Below are positions 8,769-13,772 of a stretch of DNA of 13,772 bases, piece by piece. The notes under the pieces were generated by a model. It saw only the letters and a list, made by a program, of their open reading frames with translations, did no database searches and had not been told where the DNA came from. Numbering within the stretch: the stretch's first letter is position 1; the number at the start of each line of letters is the position of its first letter. The stretch comes from Candidatus Rokuibacteriota bacterium (GTDB lineage Bacteria > Methylomirabilota > Methylomirabilia > Rokubacteriales > CSP1-6): NCBI GenBank assembly GCA_016201645.1, contig JACQCL010000045.1, positions 1 to 13,772 on the forward strand. The letters run 5' to 3'. A program made the translations under genes and the position numbers.

Positions 8769-10754
8769 GTGAAACCTTCCCTGAGGGACTGGCTGTTGTT
8801 GGCCGGTCTCTTCGCGTCCCTGGTTCTCGTCGTCGGAATCTGGGTGACGGTGGACCGCCGCCCGCCGGAGTGGGACTACGCCAATCACCTGGAGCGGGCC
8901 GTTCGCTGCCACCAGATCCTGTCGGAACAGGGGTGGAGGGGGGCCGGCAAGATCCTCGAGATGTCCTCTTTCTACCCCCCGGTGGTCCCCTGCGGCGCTG
9001 CTTTTGTGTACTTCTTGTACCCGATCACCCCGCTGACCTCTCAGGCGGTGATGCTCGGCTTTCTGGGGCTGGCCCTGGTCTCCATCTTCCTCCTCGGGTG
9101 TCACCTGTTCGACGGGCCCACCGGCCTCCTGGCGGCTCTGCTCTTCGGTGCTGCACCGTTCGTGGTGTACTCGGGCACCAAGTTCCAGCTTGATCTCCCG
9201 CTCGCGGCAGTAGCTGTCCTCGCGCTCCTCATCCTGGTGAGGACCGACGATTTCTCCCGACGTTCGTGGTCCATCACCATGGGTCTGGCCTTGGCCCTCG
9301 GGATGCTGGTCAAACCGCCGTTCGCGGTCTATCTCTTCGCGCCGTTTGCCCTTGTTATTGGGCGGGCGTTCCGCGCGCATGACCGCGGCAGGCGCGGGCT
9401 CAACCTCGCGTTGGCCCTTCTGCTGGGCAGCCTCCTCAGCCTGCCCTGGTACGGTCCCCGGCTCTTCGGCCTGCCCATGCAAATTGCTAACCGCTCCTTT
9501 AAACAGGCAGCTCAGGCAGGGTATCCGGAGGCATTCACGACCTCGTCGCTCTTGATCTACCCCCGGGCTCTCCTGCCCATGTTCGGCCTCCTGGCAGCTC
9601 TGCTATTCGCGTGGGGTCTTCTGGCACTAGCTCGCGAGCCGCGGGCGCGCGGCCTGCTCTGGGCCGCCTCGCTCGTCCCCTTCGGCGTCTTTCTCTTCAT
9701 CCGGAACAAAGACCTCCGCTACGTCCTGCCTATTCTCCCCGTTGGCGCCCTCATTGGAGCAGCGAGTCTGCGGGCCCTGGCGCCAGCTTGGCGGCGCGCG
9801 CTCGCGGGTGTCGCGATCCTCGCCTCGATCGTTCAGGTCGGCGTCTCCGCTTTTGGGATCCCACCGGCTCCGGGCTGGACGCCGTTTGGCATCACGCTCC
9901 TTTCTTCATTTTCGCCGTCTCCCGCTGAGTGGCCCCACCGCCAGATCCTCGATGTCATCGCTCGGGAAGCGGCGGGGGTCCCGGTCACCGTGAGCGTCGT
10001 CCCGAACGACAACTACTTCTCGGCGGCGAACTTCCGGTATTACGCCGTGAGGGACCGGTTACCTCTCACGGTGACCCGCGCGTGGGGCGAGTATCCCCTG
10101 GGCGTGGACTTCATCGTGCTCAAGACGGGCAGCCAGGGGCCTGAGTTCTCGATTGCCAAGCCCAGGCGGATTATGGAGCGGCTCGCAGCGGGCGATCCCG
10201 CCTTTGAGCGGGCCTTCCCTGTTATCTGGCAGGGGCGGCTCCCTGATGGCAGCGCGGCGATCGTCAGGCGGCGAAGGCTGACGCCCGTCACCGACGTAGG
10301 CCCTGCCGACCTCGCTCGCCAGCTCAAGCAGGGGATCGCGCGTTTCCTCGAGCCCTACGCCCGGGAGGTGGAGGGGCTTCGGGTGGATCTCGCGTACTCT
10401 CCGGATGCACTCCTCAAGGGGGAGATCCGCCGGGTCGAAGTGGCAGCCCGAAGCGCGCGAATCGCCGAGTTCTCCCGAAACGGGGCTCAGCTCCGTGTCG
10501 CGGAGCTCCGCTTCACGCTCGAGGGTGTGCGCATCAACCCCTATCGGCTCGTGTCTTCGGGCGACGTCGAACCGTTGGCGATCGAAAGGTTCCGCGTGGA
10601 GCACCTCCTCGTCACCGAGGAGGATCTTCGAGCGTTTCTCACCGCATTCCGGGGGCTTCGAGGGTTGCGCCTGGGGCTTGAGGAGGGGGTTGTTTCGGTG
10701 GTGTTGAACCTGTCGGGACCTGACCTGGCCGCGCGCCTGAGGCTCTCGGCGTGA
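8769..10754 (+). CDS. GT-C membrane glycosyltransferase (GT39/PMT-like) fused to a DUF2993/LmeA-like domain, stopped early by an in-frame TGA
   Basis: The 661-residue reading frame has about 11 membrane segments in the first 365 residues (for example 8-28, 91-112, 117-135, 265-287, 318-335, 343-362). The first extracytoplasmic loop has the acidic EWDYANH (34-40), where GT-C enzymes carry their catalytic Asp. Later come YSGTKFQLDLPLA (134-146) and NKDLRYVLPILP (313-324), both typical of GT39-like proteins. A soluble part (about 365-510) ends LPDGSAAIVRRRR. Residues 511-661 then match DUF2993/LmeA: RQLKQGIARFL, a VEGLRVDL strand, DALLKGEIRRVEVAA, LRFTLEGVRINPYRLVSSGDV and LLVTEEDLRAFL. No start codon lies at the junction, so the fusion is genuine in frame. 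The domain is cut at TGA 10752-10754 and its end continues downstream. GTG 8769 follows GAGAGG (8752-8757). Probable role: periplasmic transfer of sugar from polyprenyl-phosphate to a lipid or glycan. Confidence 0.85.
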   Translation: MKPSLRDWLLLAGLFASLVLVVGIWVTVDRRPPEWDYANHLERAVRCHQILSEQGWRGAGKILEMSSFYPPVVPCGAAFVYFLYPITPLTSQAVMLGFLGLALVSIFLLGCHLFDGPTGLLAALLFGAAPFVVYSGTKFQLDLPLAAVAVLALLILVRTDDFSRRSWSITMGLALALGMLVKPPFAVYLFAPFALVIGRAFRAHDRGRRGLNLALALLLGSLLSLPWYGPRLFGLPMQIANRSFKQAAQAGYPEAFTTSSLLIYPRALLPMFGLLAALLFAWGLLALAREPRARGLLWAASLVPFGVFLFIRNKDLRYVLPILPVGALIGAASLRALAPAWRRALAGVAILASIVQVGVSAFGIPPAPGWTPFGITLLSSFSPSPAEWPHRQILDVIAREAAGVPVTVSVVPNDNYFSAANFRYYAVRDRLPLTVTRAWGEYPLGVDFIVLKTGSQGPEFSIAKPRRIMERLAAGDPAFERAFPVIWQGRLPDGSAAIVRRRRLTPVTDVGPADLARQLKQGIARFLEPYAREVEGLRVDLAYSPDALLKGEIRRVEVAARSARIAEFSRNGAQLRVAELRFTLEGVRINPYRLVSSGDVEPLAIERFRVEHLLVTEEDLRAFLTAFRGLRGLRLGLEEGVVSVVLNLSGPDLAARLRLSA

Positions 10755-10964
10755 GATGGGAATGGGCCCCTCACGCTTCGGGCGGAGCGGCTGAGCCTCG
10801 GCGGGGTCCCGCTGCCGGGGTTCCTTGCCCGCTGGGTCCTTCGGCATTTCGACCCCGGCCCCCGCCTGGCGGCGCTCCCGCTGGCTCTGAGGTTGGGGGA
10901 GATCCGTGTGGAGCCGGGCCGCATCGTGATCGGCAGCCCGGAACGGGGAGGAAGCCATGGCTGA
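10755..10964 (+). pseudogene. Detached C-terminal end of the LmeA-like domain, in frame after the internal TGA
   Basis: The same frame stays open for 69 codons after the stop and reads as the expected end of a DUF2993 domain: GPLTLRAERLSLGGVPLPGF, WVLRHF, LAALPLALRLGEIRVEPG and RIVIGSP. Added to residues 511-661 this gives about 220 residues, the usual size of the domain. Third codon positions are G or C in about four-fifths of codons, like the genes around it. The frame closes at TGA 10962-10964, overlapping the nth ATG (10957) by 8 bases, as expected for an intact coupled gene. It has no good start of its own, so it is either untranslated or made by readthrough or reinitiation. Confidence 0.75.
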
Positions 10965-11610
10965 GTCACCCGCGGCAAAGAAGGCGCGGGCGAGGAAATT
11001 GGTCCGAATTCTTGAGCGGGAGTATCCGGATGCCGAGATCGCGTTGGATTTCTCGAGCCCGCTCGAGCTTCTGGTCGCCACGATCCTCGCGGCTCAGTGC
11101 ACCGACGAGCGAGTCAACCAGGTGACGAAGTTCCTTTTCAAGAGGTACCGGACCGCCACAGACTACGCTCGGGCCGATCTGGCAAGGCTCGAGCGAGAAA
11201 TTCACTCCACAGGGTTCTTTAAGGCGAAGGCCCGCGCCATCATTGGGATGGCAAACGATCTCGTCGCCAAGCACGGAGGCCAGGTTCCCGACACGCTTGA
11301 GGAACTGATCGCGCTGCCCGGCGTCGGCCGTAAGACGGCCAACGTCGTGCTGGGCAACGCCTACGGCCAGCCGGCCATCGCGGTGGATACTCACGTCTTC
11401 CGGGTGTCCCAACGGCTCGGCTTGGCCAAGGCCGATGATCCGGAGGAGGTCCACGCCCAACTCTGCCAAGTGGTCCCCCGGCCGAAGTGGACGCGGATCA
11501 CCCACCTCTTGACGACCCACGGCCGGCGCGTCTGTCAGGCACGGAAGCCTCTCTGTCCTGAGTGCCCTGTGCGTGCCCTCTGTCCCTGGCCTGGGAAGTC
11601 CCTCGGGTAA
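10957..11610 (+). CDS. nth: Endonuclease III (DNA glycosylase/AP lyase)
   Basis: The 217-residue base-excision-repair enzyme removes oxidised pyrimidines and cleaves at abasic sites. The helix-hairpin-helix LPGVGRKTANVVLG (120-133) contains catalytic Lys126, and VDTHVFRV (143-150) has catalytic Asp144. The four cysteines of the iron-sulfur cluster are at 193, 200, 203 and 209 (C-x6-C-x2-C-x5-C). The N-terminal FSSPLELLVATILAAQCTDERVN matches the family. ATG 10957 follows a strong GGGGAGG (10945-10951). It is the last gene of the run that starts at pduO, and its start overlaps the end of the interrupted LmeA-like domain. No convincing terminator hairpin follows before the rplM promoter. Confidence 0.97.
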   Translation: MAESPAAKKARARKLVRILEREYPDAEIALDFSSPLELLVATILAAQCTDERVNQVTKFLFKRYRTATDYARADLARLEREIHSTGFFKAKARAIIGMANDLVAKHGGQVPDTLEELIALPGVGRKTANVVLGNAYGQPAIAVDTHVFRVSQRLGLAKADDPEEVHAQLCQVVPRPKWTRITHLLTTHGRRVCQARKPLCPECPVRALCPWPGKSLG

Positions 11611-11629
11611 GGGCGATCGGGGCTTTAGC

Positions 11630-11658
11630 TTGACATTTCAAGCCTTTTCGATTAGCGT
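11630..11658 (+). promoter_or_regulatory. Probable promoter of the rplM-rpsI operon
   Basis: TTGACA at 11630-11635, a 17-base spacer, and TAGCGT at 11653-11658. The expected start near 11665 gives a leader of about 55 bases before the ATG at 11720. The sequence just here is AT-richer than its surroundings. It is the clearest promoter in the window. Confidence 0.6.
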
Positions 11659-11719
11659 AGAGCGTTGCGACTTTGGGGGCTGAGAGCAGTATTACTCGGT
11701 GAGTTCGGAGAGCTTGAGC

Positions 11720-12166
11720 ATGGCCGCATCTCGGGAAGAATTCGAGCAGATCGACCGGAAATGGTATCTGGTGGACGCCGAGGGTCAGGTGCTCGGACGC
11801 TTGGCCACCCGCGTGGCGACGATTCTCCGAGGCAAGCACAAGCCCCACTTCGCTTTCCACCTGGATGTGGGAGATCATTTGGTGGTCGTGAACGCGGAGA
11901 AGGTGCAGTTGACCGGGCGAAAGCTTACGACGAAGACCTATCGTTGGCATACGGGTTACATCGGGGGGCTGAGGCAGGTCAGCGCGGAGCGGATGCTTCA
12001 GACTCATCCGGAGCGGGTGATCGAGTGGGCGGTCCAGGGGATGCTGCCCAAGGGCCGCCTGGGCCGGGCGATGGTCAAAAAGCTGAAGGTGTACCGCGGG
12101 CCGGAGCATCCCCACGCGTCCCAGAAACCTGAGCCTCTGGCCAGGCTTACCGGGAAACTTTCCTAG
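11720..12166 (+). CDS. rplM: 50S ribosomal protein L13 (uL13)
   Basis: The 148-residue protein of the large ribosomal subunit is needed early in its assembly. Diagnostic segments are WYLVDAEGQVLGRLATRVA (16-34), LRGKHKPHFAFHLDVGDHL, VVVNAEKVQLTGRKLTTKTY, WHTGYIGGLRQ, HPERVIEWAVQGMLPKG and LGRAMVKKLKVYRGPEHPHA. I chose ATG 11720 because GGAG (11707-11710) sits 9 bases upstream and the length then fits the family; a GTG at 11699 would add seven residues. It is cotranscribed with rpsI, 9 bases downstream. In some bacteria L13 controls its own operon; no such element is evident here. Confidence 0.97.
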   Translation: MAASREEFEQIDRKWYLVDAEGQVLGRLATRVATILRGKHKPHFAFHLDVGDHLVVVNAEKVQLTGRKLTTKTYRWHTGYIGGLRQVSAERMLQTHPERVIEWAVQGMLPKGRLGRAMVKKLKVYRGPEHPHASQKPEPLARLTGKLS

Positions 12167-12175
12167 AGGAGCGAT

Positions 12176-12571
12176 ATGACCGAGGCAACGCGAGTGTACG
12201 GAACCGGCCGGCGCAAAACGTCGGTGGCACGGGTCTGGCTACGTCCGGGGGCCGGGGCGATCATGGTCAACCGACGCGCTTTCGAGGAGTACTTTCCCCG
12301 GGAGACGCTCCGGATGATCATCTCCCAGCCTCTTCAGATCGCCAACATGCTGGGTCAGGTGGACGTGTTGGTGAATGTGGCGGGCGGTGGTCCTGCGGGT
12401 CAGGCCGGCGCCGTCCGGCATGGGATCGCGCGGGCACTCTTGTCCCTTGACGAAAAGCTCCGTGTCCCGTTGAAGAAGGCGGGACTTCTGACCCGGGATC
12501 CACGGATGCGGGAGCGCAAAAAATACGGCCAGCCCGGCGCCCGGCAGAAGTTCCAGTATTCAAAACGCTAG
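12176..12571 (+). CDS. rpsI: 30S ribosomal protein S9 (uS9)
   Basis: The 131-residue small-subunit protein has a C-terminal tail that reaches the P-site tRNA. It begins YGTGRRKTSVARVWLRPGAG (8-27) and continues with NRRAFEEYFPRETLRM, QVDVLVNVAGGGPAGQAGAV and RHGIARALL. The conserved basic end is RERKKYGQPGARQKFQYSKR, with the invariant SKR terminus. GAGGAG upstream, overlapping the end of rplM, is the binding site. The gene follows rplM directly, the usual bacterial pair. The arginine genes follow after 22 bases. Confidence 0.98.
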   Translation: MTEATRVYGTGRRKTSVARVWLRPGAGAIMVNRRAFEEYFPRETLRMIISQPLQIANMLGQVDVLVNVAGGGPAGQAGAVRHGIARALLSLDEKLRVPLKKAGLLTRDPRMRERKKYGQPGARQKFQYSKR

Positions 12572-12593
12572 CTCGTCCTCTGCACGATTCGTC

Positions 12594-13643
12594 ATGCTGA
12601 AGGTCGCGGTGGCCGGAGCCAGCGGGTACATGGGCGCCGAGCTGCTTCGCCTGCTCTTCGGCCACCCTCACGTCCATGTGATCGCCGCGACCTCAGATCG
12701 GTTGGAGGGCGAACCGCTTGAAGCCCTTTACCCTCATTTGAGAGGGCTCACCACGCTCTCCTTCCAGGGCCTCGATGCGGAGCGCCTTGCCAAAGAGGCC
12801 GACTGTGTTTTTCTCGCGCTCCCGCACATGGAATCCCAGAAGGCGGTTCCTCTGCTCCGCCGGTGCGGCCGCAAAGTGATTGACCTGTCCGCCGATTACC
12901 GGCTGAAGGACGCAGGCGCCTACGCCACCTGGTACAAGACCCCTCACGTGGACGCGGAGGGGCTGGCCGAAGCGGTGTACGGCCTGCCTGAGCTCCATCG
13001 GAAGGCGATCGCGTCCGCGTCGGTCGTGGCGAATCCCGGCTGCTACCCCGTCGGCGCTGTGCTGGCCGTTGCTCCTCTTTTGAAGGCGGGATGGGGGCGC
13101 GGCGAGGGGATCGTGATCGACGGGAAGTCCGGCGTCACGGGCGCGGGCGCTCAGGGCCGAAAGGTCGAGCCGATGTACCTCTACACGGAGGCCAACGAGA
13201 ACCTCCAGGCTTACGGTGTCGCCACCCACCGGCATACGCCGGAGATCGAGCAGGAGCTGTCGGCACTGGTGGGCCACTCCGTGACTGTTGGATTCACGCC
13301 CCACCTGGTTCCGCTCAACCGGGGGCTCTTCACTACCGCCTCGGTGCCGCTCGCCAAGACGGCCAGTACGAGAGAGGCCCTCGACTGCTACCGGGAATTT
13401 TATGCTGGGGAGCCCTTCGTCCGTGTCCTCCCTGAGGGGACGCTTCCCACCACCCGCGCCGTGGTCGGCTCCAACTTTTGCGATGTGGCGGTCGTCGTGG
13501 ATGCTCGGACGCGTCGCGCGGTCTGTCTCTCGGCGATTGACAACCTGGGGAAGGGGGGCGCCGCCAACGGGGTGCAGAACCTCAACCTGATGCACGGGTG
13601 GGACGAGCGGACGGGCCTGGGCGCCCCGCCGGTGTATCCTTAG
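12594..13643 (+). CDS. argC: N-acetyl-gamma-glutamyl-phosphate reductase
   Basis: The 349-residue cytoplasmic enzyme reduces N-acetylglutamyl phosphate to the semialdehyde with NADPH, the third step of arginine synthesis. The nucleotide-binding start is VAVAGASGYMGAELLRLL (4-21). The catalytic cysteine is Cys150 in VVANPGCYP. Other motifs are DLSADYRLKD (97-106), DGKSGVTGAGAQGRK (176-190), THRHTPEIEQEL (211-222), the dimer segment FTPHLVPLNRGLFTT (234-248) and DNLGKGGAANGVQNLN (316-331). Length and motifs fit the standard type 1 enzyme. There is no clear Shine-Dalgarno sequence before ATG 12594. It lies 22 bases after rpsI and 4 bases before argJ, so it is probably read from the ribosomal promoter. 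Confidence 0.97.
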   Translation: MLKVAVAGASGYMGAELLRLLFGHPHVHVIAATSDRLEGEPLEALYPHLRGLTTLSFQGLDAERLAKEADCVFLALPHMESQKAVPLLRRCGRKVIDLSADYRLKDAGAYATWYKTPHVDAEGLAEAVYGLPELHRKAIASASVVANPGCYPVGAVLAVAPLLKAGWGRGEGIVIDGKSGVTGAGAQGRKVEPMYLYTEANENLQAYGVATHRHTPEIEQELSALVGHSVTVGFTPHLVPLNRGLFTTASVPLAKTASTREALDCYREFYAGEPFVRVLPEGTLPTTRAVVGSNFCDVAVVVDARTRRAVCLSAIDNLGKGGAANGVQNLNLMHGWDERTGLGAPPVYP

Positions 13644-13647
13644 CCGT

Positions 13648-13772
13648 ATGGCCGGAGCGGAGTGGCTCGAGGGCGGGATCACGGCGGTTCCGGGGATTTT
13701 GGCGTCCGGCATCCACTGCGGCATCAAGTCCGGCGGGAGGAAGGATCTCGCGCTGATCTACTCTTCCACCCC
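13648..13772 (+). CDS. argJ: Glutamate N-acetyltransferase/ornithine acetyltransferase (ArgJ), N-terminal part, 3'-truncated
   Basis: Forty-one codons are visible before the window ends: ATG 13648, then EWLEGGITAVPGILASGIHC, GIKSGGRKDLALIYSST. This matches the ArgJ N-terminus (WIEGGVTAPKGFxAAGVxxG-IK, then DLALI). ArgJ transfers the acetyl group from acetylornithine to glutamate, closing the acetyl cycle of arginine synthesis. The threonine nucleophile lies in the missing part. It begins 4 bases after argC, as in argCJ operons. Confidence 0.9.
   Translation, partial: MAGAEWLEGGITAVPGILASGIHCGIKSGGRKDLALIYSST

Noticed and set aside
8550..9482. 310-residue minus-strand frame opposite the methyltransferase and GT-C genes
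   Set aside because: Low-complexity Glu/Gln/Arg-rich translation crossing two real genes; shadow frame.
10752..10754. TGA as selenocysteine or a reassigned sense codon
   Set aside because: Several other genes here end naturally at TGA (cinA, malic enzyme, GT2, methyltransferase), so the code is standard. DUF2993 proteins are not known selenoproteins, and I see no obvious SECIS-type hairpin right after the codon.
10059..11081. 340-residue minus-strand frame opposite the GT-C gene end and nth start
   Set aside because: Antisense shadow spanning two real plus-strand genes, without recognisable motifs.
10751..11125. Overlapping 124-residue plus-strand frame starting at the internal TGA
   Set aside because: It is out of frame with both the LmeA-like tail and endonuclease III, shows no family features, and runs deep into nth. 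It is a GC-rich shadow frame.
12693..13727. 344-residue minus-strand frame opposite argC
   Set aside because: Antisense to a complete, motif-rich argC, with low-complexity composition and no family resemblance.

Overview
The window is a GC-rich, densely coded bacterial chromosome segment. It holds 13 apparently complete protein genes, one gene cut at each edge, and one gene split by an internal stop. Ribosomal proteins, a principal-type sigma factor and arginine genes mark it as core chromosome, and I see no insertion sequence, integrase, CRISPR array, tRNA or rRNA. The high GC, the rplM-rpsI-argC-argJ order and the protein flavour would fit a Methylomirabilota/Rokubacteria-like or deltaproteobacterial lineage. 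That placement is inference with low certainty.

Layout. (1) 1-155: the C-terminal end of a biotin carboxyl carrier domain. (2) 156-378: a gene-free stretch with a good promoter-like pair, a row of perfect hairpins and a terminator-like hairpin, which is a candidate small RNA. (3) 379-1860, minus: an RpoD-type sigma factor, divergent from (4) cinA at 2090-3304, whose C-terminal deamidase half lacks the family's active-site motifs. (5) 3311-3877, minus: a secreted YceI-like protein, convergent with cinA. (6) 4042-11610, plus: a tightly packed co-directional run. It comprises PduO-type cobalamin adenosyltransferase, ACT-domain malic enzyme, a dolichyl-phosphate-sugar-synthase-like GT2, a class I/II aminotransferase, a SAM methyltransferase, a large GT-C membrane glycosyltransferase, and endonuclease III. 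(7) From a clear TTGACA-N17-TAGCGT promoter at 11630: rplM, rpsI, argC and the start of argJ.

The most interesting part is 6094-10964. The GT2 enzyme would make a polyprenyl-phosphate sugar at the inner face of the membrane. The GT-C enzyme is expected to use such a donor on the periplasmic side. The GT-C protein carries a C-terminal DUF2993/LmeA-like lipid-binding domain in the same reading frame. In mycobacteria, LmeA is a separate periplasmic protein that supports lipomannan elongation by the GT-C mannosyltransferase MptA, which is fed by a GT2-made polyprenyl-phosphate mannose. A fused version next to a GT2 therefore suggests a lipoglycan or glycolipid assembly module outside the actinobacteria. 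The domain is interrupted by a single in-frame TGA at 10752. The same frame then stays open for 69 codons that complete the domain and end in an 8-base overlap with the endonuclease III start. This looks like a recent nonsense change, a sequence error, or readthrough.

Other genes are housekeeping: transcription (rpoD), base-excision repair (nth), translation (rplM, rpsI), arginine synthesis (argC, argJ), cofactor B12 adenosylation and anaplerotic carbon flow (malic enzyme). Several promoters sit so close to their start codons that the mRNAs would be nearly leaderless.
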